A stretch of DNA of 13,829 nt from Paraktedonobacter sp035294465 (GTDB taxonomy: Bacteria; Chloroflexota; Ktedonobacteria; Ktedonobacterales; Ktedonobacteraceae). This document shows, piece by piece, positions 7,566-13,829 of this stretch. The stretch is taken from positions 1 to 13,829 of the forward strand of contig DATGKW010000107.1 in assembly GCA_035294465.1 (NCBI GenBank). Direction: 5' to 3'. The position numbers were made by a program, and so were the translations under genes. The stretch's first letter is position 1. Every line of letters begins with the position of its first letter. The notes under the pieces are model-generated. The model ran no database searches. It saw only the letters and a list, made by a program, of their open reading frames with translations, and was not told the origin of the DNA.

Positions 7566-8351
7566 ATGTCAATTCTACAACCAGTTCTTACAAGCAAACC
7601 GCTCGGCCTGGCATTCGATATTGATGGCACGCTCAGCCCGATTGCCCCGACCCCCGGCGAGGCCAGGCTCTACCCCGGCGTTGCGGAAACGCTGGAGCGG
7701 CTCAAGAAACACGCGCACATCGCGATCTTGACGGGACGCGCCGTTGAAAATGGGGCGGCGCTGGTCAATGTCGAAGGGCTGACTTACATCGGCACGCACG
7801 GAGCGGAATGGAGCGAGGGTTTGCCCACGAACCATCATGTGCAGATCAGTAATGAGGCCCTGGCGTATATCAAACCGGGACAGGAACTACTCGACCTGGC
7901 GGAAAAGCGGCTCGCGCATCTGCCAGGCGTCTTTGTCGAACGCAAACGCCTGGGCGGAAGTGTGCATTACCGTCTCTCGCCCGCGCCTGAATCGGCCAGG
8001 CAGAAAATCCTGGATGCGCTGCAAGAACCGGCTCGCGTGGCCCACTTTCTCTTGAGCGAAGGCAAACGGGTGGTTGATCTCAAGCCGGCCATCCCTCTCA
8101 ACAAGGGAAAGGCCCTGAGAAGCTTCGTCTGGCGTTTTTCTCTCAAAGGCGTGCTGTTCGCGGGCGATGACCGCACCGATCTGGACGCGGTCCTGGAAAT
8201 CGCACGTCTCAAGCAAGAAGGCGTTCAGGCTGCCGCGATTGTCGTGCAGGCCGCAGATACGCTGCCTGACCTTCTGGAACACGCCGATATCGTTGTGCAG
8301 GGGGTTGAGGGTATGGCCCGGCTTTTACGCGAGATTGCGAAGCAGTGCTAG
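7566..8351 (+). CDS. otsB: Trehalose-6-phosphate phosphatase (HAD family)
   Basis: OtsB removes the phosphate from trehalose 6-phosphate, the last step of trehalose synthesis from UDP-glucose and glucose 6-phosphate. The 261-residue protein has all HAD motifs: FDIDGTLSPI (nucleophile Asp18, acid/base Asp20), ILTGR (54-58), the lysine region LNKGKAL (about 178-184) and GDDRTDLDA (200-208). GTHGAEW and the substrate-cap signature VERKRLGGSVHYR (124-136) separate trehalose phosphatases from other HAD enzymes. It is the only plus-strand gene here, starts at an ATG after AAAGGA, and has its own extended -10 promoter. No trehalose-phosphate synthase (otsA) is adjacent, so its partner must be elsewhere. 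A different sugar-phosphate substrate is possible but less likely. Confidence 0.9.
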   Translation: MSILQPVLTSKPLGLAFDIDGTLSPIAPTPGEARLYPGVAETLERLKKHAHIAILTGRAVENGAALVNVEGLTYIGTHGAEWSEGLPTNHHVQISNEALAYIKPGQELLDLAEKRLAHLPGVFVERKRLGGSVHYRLSPAPESARQKILDALQEPARVAHFLLSEGKRVVDLKPAIPLNKGKALRSFVWRFSLKGVLFAGDDRTDLDAVLEIARLKQEGVQAAAIVVQAADTLPDLLEHADIVVQGVEGMARLLREIAKQC

Positions 8352-8858
8352 CATGCGACCGGTCCATGTAGTGCTTCTCTGAGAGCCTTGCTCGACGATC
8401 TCAGATGATGGGATGTATTTCCTATTGACGAGGGCCCAACCAATTGGGCGCGGGGAAACCAGCAGAAAAAACGTCTGTGGACCAGAGAAACTACGATCCG
8501 GCTCCCACAGGGCGAGACTCTGACCAAACGAGTACATACCTCCCCAGGCAGGAGAAGAACCAGGATCGGTCTCTCCTTCCCTTTTTCCTGATTTCGGTCC
8601 CAGAGACCCCCCCGGATATGGATGCTCGGGGAGAGTTCTCATCGCTACCTCAAACTCATACCGCGCTGACCGGGGCATTGAAACAATAACTGATATCAAT
8701 ATATTTCGCTTTGTGATTTGTCTCTTCGTCTATGATATATGTATGGATGACAAGAGGCATGTATGAAAACGTGGATATATCCATGAGTCCATTTTCCTCC
8801 TTTAAGATAGAGGTGGGTTGGTACGAATTTCTCGTTGATGTGAGTGTTTGTGTGTGCC
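8352..8858. other. Intergenic region with dense inverted repeats, function unknown
   Basis: About 500 bases between otsB and the GH30 cluster hold no gene I recognise. They contain several exact inverted repeats: TCTGAGA/TCTCAGA (8378-8405), GCCCAA/TTGGGC (8434-8449), CTGTGG/CCACAG (8475-8510), GGTCTCT/AGAGACC (8568-8608) and the 12-base palindrome TGGATATATCCA (8772-8783) in an AT-rich patch. On the minus strand CCACAG is followed three bases later by six T residues (8471-8466), a weak terminator shape. A 124-codon minus-strand reading frame (8699-8325) also spans it; it runs into the 3' end of otsB, lacks a clear ribosome binding site and matches no family I know. A structured RNA or a dispersed repeat fits as well as a protein gene. 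Confidence 0.4.
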
Positions 8859-8907
8859 AGATTGCCTGGGGCACTTCCGGCAAGAAGTGTCTCAGGCAAT
8901 CTTTTTT
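8859..8907 (+). terminator. Strong intrinsic terminator between otsB and the second GH30 gene
   Basis: AGATTGCCTG and CAGGCAATCT are exact complements; inside them GCACTT and AAGTGT extend the stem with mismatches. Six T residues (8902-8907) overlap and follow the right arm on the plus strand. The T-run fits plus-strand transcripts arriving from otsB. On the minus strand the hairpin starts about 20 bases after the GH30 stop but has an A-run before it and no T-run after it, so for that gene it would only be a stabilising hairpin. Confidence 0.75.
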
Positions 8908-8924
8908 GGCCGACCCGGCCCACG

Positions 8925-11267
8925 TCAGGCAAAGGCGTAGAATTCGTCGATAGACCACCAGCTACCCGTGCTGGCGGTCAGCACGACCTTCACGTAACGG
9001 GCCGATTGCTGCGAGAAGGTGATGACGGTGTAGCCGCTACTACCCTGGCCACTGGCTATGGGACCGCCCCAGGTGCTGCCGTCGTTGGATACGTAGACCT
9101 GGTAGCCGCGCGGATAGTCGCCTCCGCTGAAGCCGCAGTCCAGGGCGATACTACTAAAGCTCTGCACTTTTGCCATGTCAACCTGGAACCACATGCCAGG
9201 GCTTTGTGGCTGGCCAGTTGACCAGCGCGTGTTGAAGTTGCCATCAAGCGCGTTGGACGGAGGCTCGCCGTTGTTCGAGACCGAAGCAGTGGCGCTCCAA
9301 CCGGTGCGATCCAGCGGCTGCGGATTCGCGGACGGTACTCCATAGACATTGAACTCGTAGAGCGACCACCAGTTTCCCGCGCTACCAATATCGACTACTC
9401 TGATAAAACGGGCTAATTGCGGGGCGAAAGAGATGTTGATCACCTGGTAATCACGCATGTAAGAGCCGTTGCCCTGGCTGTTGTCGTCGCCGCTGGCGAT
9501 GCTCTCACCCCAGTTCGCGCCATCGAGCGAGGTAAAGACCAGATAGGCATGTGGATAGTCGCCAGCGCTGGTTCCGGCGTCCAAGCTGATCGCGTTAATG
9601 GTGCGAGGTATGATCATATTTACCTGGAACCACAGGCCGGGCGCCTGAGCCTCGCCGCTGGACCAGCGCGTCGTAGGATTGCCGTCAAGGGCGTTGGCCG
9701 GAACATCGCCGTAGGTATCTGTAGCCGAGGCCGAAGCGATCCAGCCGGCGCGGTCCAGCGACACCAGGTTAGAATCTCCGCCAGCAGTCTGCTTGCCGTT
9801 CCATTTGAATGTCGCAATTGCGCCAGAGGGCAAAGAATAGGCGAACCACTCTCCACCCCACTGAACGTTGAATTGCCGGCGGCTTGCGGCCGCGTTGTAG
9901 ACGACCAGAACCTTTGAGCCATCGGGATTTTTAAACGCGACATCCGATACCTGATTGCTGCTGGGGCTGGAGTCGATGCGCACAGCGCCCGGCTGCAAAA
10001 ACTTGCTGGCCTGGCCAAGCCCATAATAATCGCCGTTGTACGTAACCTGACCGTTGCTCTGATCAATGGTAACGACGCCCCGGCATGTTGTGCAGGACGC
10101 GCCGGTACCCAGATTTGGCTCGCCGTTGGGATCCAGCGCCAGGCCCCAGCGCACAACTGTTTCGCTCCAGTTGCGCGTCGCACCGATCAATAGATTGGCC
10201 GTGCCGGCCAGGCCGTTGTTTCCTTCCCACGTTCCCCCGGAGCACTCCGTCTCATACGTATCCTTGTTGGGATAGGCGTTGTACACCTGGGTCTGCGCTT
10301 CTACCGCGCCCGCGTAGCAGTGCCAGGCTGTGCCCGCCAGAGCCGCGTTCGCGCCTGCATTGCTCAGCAGTGTCGTAGGATACGAGGGCGTATCCCAGTT
10401 GTGATCGTAGCCGAGGATTCTGGTCGTAATGTGATTCGCGGCAAAGGCCGGCTCCAGGTAGTTCGCGATAAAGTTTGCCTCCTGATCGGCAGGAAACGAC
10501 ATGCCGGGATAGCCCACTGGCTGGTAAAGCGGCTCATTCTGCACCGTCACCGCGTAAATAGGAATACCCTGCGCCTGATACGCCTGAATAAACTTGACAA
10601 AATAGTTCGCATAAGGCCCATACGCACTGGGATTAAGCGTGCCTCCTTCCATAGAATCGGTCGATTTCATCCAGCCCGGCGGGCTCCACGGTGTGGCCAT
10701 GATCTTGAGATTGGGATTGATCTGCAACGCCTGCTTGAGCAGCGGGATAATATACGCCTCATCGTGCTTGATGGAGAAGTGGGTGAGATTGGGATCAGTC
10801 TGCCCCGGCGGCATATCATCGTAAGAATACTCGCCAGAGGCCGGCGTGGTCAGATCGGAAGCTCCCATAGGCTGGCGCAAAAAGTCCAGACCGATGCCAT
10901 CGATTGGGCTAAATAAGCTCTCCATAAGCGCATCTCGCTGGCTTTTGCTCATCTTGTTGTAAATAAGCCAGGCTGAAGCGTCGGTCAGGGATGCGCCAAA
11001 GCCAACTATCTGCTGATCCGTCTGGTTCTCGTTGACGGAGATTGTGATAATACCCGACGCATTGCCTGTGGAAAAGTGGACATCCTCTTGCCGGGCAAGG
11101 TGAGTTTGTAAACTGGCAGTCGTCAACCACACGCTTACATTATTGCCATAGCTTGTTGGCGTCGCCAGAGATGAGCGGGCGAACTGGAGCAGCAACGCCG
11201 CGCTCAAAAGCAAGATGCACGTTACTACGCCAATTGACAGGTCTCGCCAGAACGTCTTTCGGGACAT
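8925..11267 (-). CDS. Secreted GH30 glycosidase with two C-terminal F5/8 type C (discoidin/CBM32-like) domains
   Basis: This 780-residue exported retaining glycosidase is of the glucosylceramidase/beta-1,6-glucanase type. Residues 11-30 are a hydrophobic signal segment. The GH30 (beta/alpha)8 core runs from about 45 to 490: VGFGASLTDASAW, LDFLRQPMGASD, ATPWSPPGWMKS, acid/base Glu245 in VQNEP, WHCYAG and nucleophile Glu341 in YETECSGGTW. Two discoidin-like domains follow at about 503-643 and 652-780, each with ANALDGNPTTRWSSG-like and LWFQV or MWFQV motifs; such domains usually bind glycans. The true start is the ATG at 11267 with AAGGAGG six bases upstream; the frame stays open 51 codons further back into the terminator. 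It follows its paralogue with no room for a promoter. Substrate cannot be fixed from sequence. Confidence 0.9.
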   Translation of the reverse strand: MSRKTFWRDLSIGVVTCILLLSAALLLQFARSSLATPTSYGNNVSVWLTTASLQTHLARQEDVHFSTGNASGIITISVNENQTDQQIVGFGASLTDASAWLIYNKMSKSQRDALMESLFSPIDGIGLDFLRQPMGASDLTTPASGEYSYDDMPPGQTDPNLTHFSIKHDEAYIIPLLKQALQINPNLKIMATPWSPPGWMKSTDSMEGGTLNPSAYGPYANYFVKFIQAYQAQGIPIYAVTVQNEPLYQPVGYPGMSFPADQEANFIANYLEPAFAANHITTRILGYDHNWDTPSYPTTLLSNAGANAALAGTAWHCYAGAVEAQTQVYNAYPNKDTYETECSGGTWEGNNGLAGTANLLIGATRNWSETVVRWGLALDPNGEPNLGTGASCTTCRGVVTIDQSNGQVTYNGDYYGLGQASKFLQPGAVRIDSSPSSNQVSDVAFKNPDGSKVLVVYNAAASRRQFNVQWGGEWFAYSLPSGAIATFKWNGKQTAGGDSNLVSLDRAGWIASASATDTYGDVPANALDGNPTTRWSSGEAQAPGLWFQVNMIIPRTINAISLDAGTSAGDYPHAYLVFTSLDGANWGESIASGDDNSQGNGSYMRDYQVINISFAPQLARFIRVVDIGSAGNWWSLYEFNVYGVPSANPQPLDRTGWSATASVSNNGEPPSNALDGNFNTRWSTGQPQSPGMWFQVDMAKVQSFSSIALDCGFSGGDYPRGYQVYVSNDGSTWGGPIASGQGSSGYTVITFSQQSARYVKVVLTASTGSWWSIDEFYAFA

Positions 11268-11273
11268 ACTTAT

Positions 11274-11280
11274 CCTCCTT
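11274..11280 (-). promoter_or_regulatory. Ribosome binding site of the second GH30 gene
   Basis: AAGGAGG ends six bases before the ATG at 11267 and begins five bases after the T-run of the intergenic terminator. It decides the start against the longer open frame and shows how tightly terminator and initiation site are packed. Confidence 0.8.
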
Positions 11281-11285
11281 GATAC

Positions 11286-11325
11286 AAAAGCGCTGTGACC
11301 CGATGTCGATATCGGGCCACAGCGC
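11286..11325 (-). terminator. Intrinsic terminator between the two GH30 genes
   Basis: On the minus strand GCGCTGTG (11325-11318) pairs with CACAGCGC (11297-11290), and within it CCCGAT pairs with ATCGGG, giving a 14-base-pair stem with one mismatch and a six-base loop. Four T residues follow (11289-11286). It lies six bases after the stop codon of the first GH30 gene. The short T-run suggests incomplete termination, so the downstream gene may be expressed by read-through. Confidence 0.75.
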
Positions 11326-11331
11326 GGGAGA

Positions 11332-13302
11332 TCAGACAGCCACCAACCTCCATTCCTGGTTGGCGTTGCCGTTGTACTGCGTCCATAGCTGCATGATTGT
11401 ACCATTGGAGGTAGAGCCATTGGTATCGTCCAGCGCCAGGCCGCTATGCAAGTTCATGATATAGTAATAGCCGCCGCCGGCTGAAACGAAGTTCCACTCC
11501 TGATTGGTATCACCGTTGTACTGAGCCCATAGCTGCACCTGCGTACCATTGGAGGTAGAGCCGTTAGTATCATCCAGTGCCAGGCCACTGTGCAGATTCA
11601 TGATATAGTAGTAGCCGCCACCGGCTGAAACGAAGATCCACTCCTGATTGGCATCGCCGCTGCTCTCTGCCCATTGCTGAACGAGGGTGCCATTGGAGGT
11701 AGAGCCGTTGGTATCGTCCAGCACCAGACCACTGTGCAGATTTTGAATATAGTAATAGCCTGAGCCGGGAACAGAGGTGGGCGTAGGCGTCGGGGCTGAA
11801 CCGTTCGCAGTCCACTTGAACGTCACAGCCGCGCCAGCCGGCAGAGTATACGAAAAGGCTTCGTTGTTCCACTCAACCTGGAAGGTATTGCTTCCTCCGC
11901 CATTGTAGACCACAAGTACGTCGGAGCCGTCGGGATTTTTGAAGGCCGCGTCCTCGATATTGCCGGAGCCGAAGGAGTTTGAAGCAACAGCGTAGGCGCC
12001 AGGCTCGACGAACTTGCTGAAGTGGCCCAGGGCGTAATAGTCCGAGTTGTAGGTCACATTGCCGGTGCTCTGGTCAATGGTAACGACGCCCCGGCAGGTT
12101 GTGCAGGAATTGGCGGTTCCCAGGTTTGGATTGCCATTGGGATCAAGCGCCAGGTTCCAGCGAACCACCGTGCGGGACCAGTTGCGCGCGGAATTGATGC
12201 CCAGTTCCATCGTATTCTGAAAACCGTTCGGCCAGTTTGAGCCTTCCCATGTCCCTCCGGAACACTCCGTCTCATAGGTAGCCTTATTGGGGAAAGAGTT
12301 GTGGAGGGTGCTCATCGCGCTCGCGTTCCCAGCATAACAGTGCCAGGCAATGCCGGACGTGTAGGAAGCGGCGGTCGAGTTGCTCAGGATGGTCGTGGGA
12401 TAACTGGTGTCGTCCCAGTTGTGATCGTAGCCCAAGATCTGCGTTGTAATGCCGTTCTGGGCAAAGGTAGGGCCGAGGTTGTTGGCAATAAAGTTCGTCT
12501 CATCGCTGGCAGAAATCGGCATGGTCGGCATTACATTGTCGTTCTCCGGCTCGTTCTGCGGCGTGACTGCGTAAATCGGAACACCCTGCGCCTGATATGC
12601 TTTAATGAAATCGACAAAGTACTGAGCATAGACCTGAAAGTCGCTCGTGAGCAAGCTGCCTTGCTGCAAGCTGTCGTTCGACTTCATCCAGGCGGGCGCG
12701 GTCCAGGGCGTTGCCATGATCTTCAGATTCGGGTTGAGCTGAAGCGCTTGCTGCAAGAGGGGAATAATGTAAGCCAGATCGTGAGAAATTGAGAAGTGGC
12801 TGAGATTCGGGTCAGTTTGTCCGGCGGGCATGTCGTCATAGGTGTACTCGCCTGGAGCATTCGTGCCTTCGTAGCCTGCAGGCAAGGCCATATCCGAACT
12901 GCCCATAGGCTGGCGCAAGAAATCCAGGCCGATGCCGCTGGTGGGACTGAACAGATTTGTCATCAACTGGTTGCGCTGGCTCTGGCTCATTTTGTTGTAG
13001 ATAAGCCAGGCCGACGAGTCAGTAAGCGAAGCGCCAAAACCAACCATCTGCTGATAGGTTTGTGTATCGTTAATGGCAATGGTTGTGGAATTGGAACCAA
13101 CACTGCCAAAGGTGAGAGCAGGTTGAGGGCTGAGAAGGTTGGCCTGATCGGGGGTGGTTAGCCACACACTAACGGTCTCCCCGCTGGCTCTGGCCGTTCC
13201 AGTCTGGCTGATTTGCAGAGCAACCAGGCCAAACAGCAGACAACACGCAATAAGGGACAGGGCAACTCGGAACAGGGGAGTCCGGGCAAGGAAATGGTAC
13301 AT
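11332..13302 (-). CDS. Secreted GH30 glycosidase with C-terminal ricin-type beta-trefoil (CBM13-like) domain
   Basis: This is a 656-residue exported retaining glycosidase. A signal peptide (about 1-40) ends near GTARAS. The GH30 core (about 44-498) shows VGFGASLTDSSAW, LDFLRQPMGSSD, ATPWTAPAWMKS, acid/base Glu251 in PQNEP, WHCYAG and nucleophile Glu346 in YETECSGGTW. A Pro/Thr linker (about 499-513) leads to three 48-residue repeats, each with GYYYI.NLHSGL.LDDTNGST and a closing NQEW: the three lobes of a ricin-B lectin trefoil, usually galactose-, xylan- or glucan-binding. The ATG at 13302 has AGGAGG five bases upstream; the same frame is open 41 codons further back through the leader. The catalytic half is closely related to the next gene, so the pair arose by tandem duplication. 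Glucosylceramidase, beta-1,6-glucanase or beta-xylosidase activity are all possible within GH30. Confidence 0.92.
   Translation of the reverse strand: MYHFLARTPLFRVALSLIACCLLFGLVALQISQTGTARASGETVSVWLTTPDQANLLSPQPALTFGSVGSNSTTIAINDTQTYQQMVGFGASLTDSSAWLIYNKMSQSQRNQLMTNLFSPTSGIGLDFLRQPMGSSDMALPAGYEGTNAPGEYTYDDMPAGQTDPNLSHFSISHDLAYIIPLLQQALQLNPNLKIMATPWTAPAWMKSNDSLQQGSLLTSDFQVYAQYFVDFIKAYQAQGVPIYAVTPQNEPENDNVMPTMPISASDETNFIANNLGPTFAQNGITTQILGYDHNWDDTSYPTTILSNSTAASYTSGIAWHCYAGNASAMSTLHNSFPNKATYETECSGGTWEGSNWPNGFQNTMELGINSARNWSRTVVRWNLALDPNGNPNLGTANSCTTCRGVVTIDQSTGNVTYNSDYYALGHFSKFVEPGAYAVASNSFGSGNIEDAAFKNPDGSDVLVVYNGGGSNTFQVEWNNEAFSYTLPAGAAVTFKWTANGSAPTPTPTSVPGSGYYYIQNLHSGLVLDDTNGSTSNGTLVQQWAESSGDANQEWIFVSAGGGYYYIMNLHSGLALDDTNGSTSNGTQVQLWAQYNGDTNQEWNFVSAGGGYYYIMNLHSGLALDDTNGSTSNGTIMQLWTQYNGNANQEWRLVAV
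11335..11766 (-). repeat. Three tandem 144-bp repeats encoding the lectin lobes
   Basis: Units at 11766-11623, 11622-11479 and 11478-11335 each encode one 48-residue trefoil lobe. The second and third share long identical stretches at the DNA level, including synonymous sites, which suggests recent expansion or gene conversion. The first has diverged more (YYYIQNLHSGLVLDD). Confidence 0.85.
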
Positions 13303-13349
13303 ATCATCCTCCTGATGAAACTTCGTGACACGCAATCTTTGCATGCTCG

Positions 13350-13374
13350 TATTCGCCCGACATCCAGGGGCGAA
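13350..13374 (-). repeat. Perfect 8-bp hairpin in the GH30 leader
   Basis: ATTCGCCC and GGGCGAAT are exact complements around a nine-base loop. The hairpin lies between a strong but unused ribosome-binding sequence (13404-13395) and the real one (13313-13308). No T-run follows, so it is not an intrinsic terminator; an RNA control element or a stabilising hairpin is possible. Confidence 0.5.
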
Positions 13375-13502
13375 TGGCGCAAGTGGGTAAGCTTCACCTC
13401 CTTTCGGCATAGCTGCCATAAGCACATCTTCTCAACAGGACGACATAAGCAATCCATCATATACATACAATGCTATAGAGAGCTGATTTTATCGTGATTT
13501 CT

Positions 13503-13526
13503 CCCGATGATCGGGAAACACCCGAC
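13503..13526. promoter_or_regulatory. Palindromic operator candidate with three half-sites
   Basis: CCCGAT-G-ATCGGG (13503-13515) is a perfect palindrome, and a third half-site CCCGAC (13521-13526) follows after five bases. It lies about 200 bases before the first GH30 gene, just upstream of the AT-rich stretch. Paired inverted half-sites suit a dimeric repressor; the upstream ROK-like regulator is an obvious but unproven candidate. Confidence 0.4.
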
Positions 13527-13694
13527 CCACACGAATCGTGCAATATGCTGGACTCGCCGGTGGGTGCGGTGGGCAGCTCATCGTGCCAGCCGGCTGATCA
13601 CAGGGCGAGCGGCCCACGCTGAAGCGGTCCTCTACGGCTGCTTTCTGGTATTTGGCGCATGGATGGTTTTTTGGCATTTGATGCATGTCTCTAC

Positions 13695-13829
13695 TCATAT
13701 TCTCATAATGGGCAGGCTCGCCTGGCCGATTTTCCTCTGAGCGGAGTGGCGGATCTCCGGTCTGCCGACAGAGATAAGAAAGGCTTCCAGAGCCAGTCTG
13801 GCCGCGCCCAGGCTCGCGGCATCCCTGCC
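13695..13829 (-). CDS. C-terminal end of a probable ROK-family sugar kinase or transcriptional regulator (runs off right edge)
   Basis: The frame is open from the right edge to a TGA at 13697-13695, giving 44 residues. It begins GRDAASLGAARLALEAFLIS. The pattern G-x-x-A-x-x-x-G-A-A-x-L-x-L-x-x-F-L is what I expect at the end of ROK proteins, especially XylR/NagC-type repressors. Its place just upstream of a glycosidase cluster on the same strand fits a sugar-responsive regulator. With so little sequence the family is a reasoned guess; the gene being real is more certain than its class. No terminator is visible downstream. Confidence 0.5.
   Translation of the reverse strand, partial: GRDAASLGAARLALEAFLISVGRPEIRHSAQRKIGQASLPIMRI

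Larger units (their letters stand above)
13303..13694 (-). other. Intergenic region and structured leader of the GH30 cluster
   Basis: About 390 bases between the upstream regulator fragment and the first GH30 gene. On the minus strand, going towards the gene, it holds the palindrome cluster at 13526-13503, an AT-rich stretch (13500-13450) where the promoter probably lies although no -35/-10 pair is clear, a near-perfect anti-16S sequence AAAGGAGGTG (13404-13395), the hairpin at 13374-13350, and finally the gene's own AGGAGG. Short reading frames on both strands are present, but none has a supported start or recognisable product. Confidence 0.5.

Noticed and set aside
6640..7731. 363-codon plus-strand frame over uvrB
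   Set aside because: It is antisense to conserved uvrB motifs and runs on into otsB in the wrong frame.
8732..8953. 73-codon plus-strand frame
   Set aside because: It runs straight through the strong terminator at 8859-8907, so it would not be fully transcribed.
11268..11420. Upstream in-frame extension of the second GH30 gene
   Set aside because: It reads through the intergenic terminator and the end of the neighbouring gene; the ATG at 11267 has a perfect ribosome binding site.
13303..13425. Upstream in-frame extension of the first GH30 gene
   Set aside because: The extension would bury the signal peptide and bypass the AGGAGG five bases before the ATG at 13302.
13303..13500. Cyclic-di-GMP (GEMM) riboswitch before the GH30 cluster
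   Set aside because: Tempting because such switches can control glycosidases, but the GEMM core sequences are absent.
13507..13740. 77-codon plus-strand frame with a hydrophobic end
   Set aside because: It overlaps the end of the minus-strand regulator, starts inside the palindrome and has no ribosome binding site.
1..13829. Insertion sequences, prophage, CRISPR array or defence system
   Set aside because: No transposase, integrase, recombinase or Cas-like frame and no regularly spaced direct repeats were found; the only tandem repeats are the lectin lobes inside a gene.

Overview
The window most resembles a Ktedonobacteria-type Chloroflexota chromosome. I infer this from the gene content (an Acidothermus E1-like GH5 cellulase, secreted GH30 enzymes with lectin or discoidin modules, and an infB-rbfA-nrnA cluster), moderately high GC, good AGGAGG-type ribosome binding sites and long structured intergenic regions. 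The assignment is by pattern only; no database was searched. All genes but one (otsB) lie on the minus strand, so the order below follows minus-strand transcription from the right edge to the left.

Right edge to 8925, a secreted glycan-degradation block. The last 44 codons of a probable ROK-family sugar regulator enter from the right edge. A roughly 390-base region with a three-half-site palindrome and a hairpin leader follows. Then come two tandem paralogous GH30 glycosidases (656 and 780 residues). Their catalytic halves are closely related, but the first ends in a three-repeat ricin-type beta-trefoil and the second in two F5/8 type C (discoidin/CBM32-like) domains. A strong intrinsic terminator fills the gap between them and leaves no space for a second promoter.

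8924 to 7378. About 500 bases at 8352-8858 hold dense inverted repeats but no gene I can defend. A strong terminator at 8859-8907 has its T-run on the plus strand. otsB (trehalose-6-phosphate phosphatase, plus strand, no otsA nearby) is divergent from uvrB, and both have extended -10 promoters in the shared 188-base gap.

7377 to 780, a housekeeping block. uvrB is followed by a good promoter and a roughly 550-base untranslated region with several hairpins and a textbook intrinsic terminator well upstream of infB. This looks like an attenuator-bearing infB leader or a separate small RNA, and it is the most interesting unexplained element here. infB, rbfA and nrnA follow as a tight translation/RNA-turnover operon, with rbfA and nrnA overlapping by 14 bases.

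779 to 1. A TTGACA-type promoter precedes the 5' part of a secreted GH5 endoglucanase that runs off the left edge. The start of this gene is ambiguous: its best ATG with a ribosome binding site is out of frame with the enzyme.
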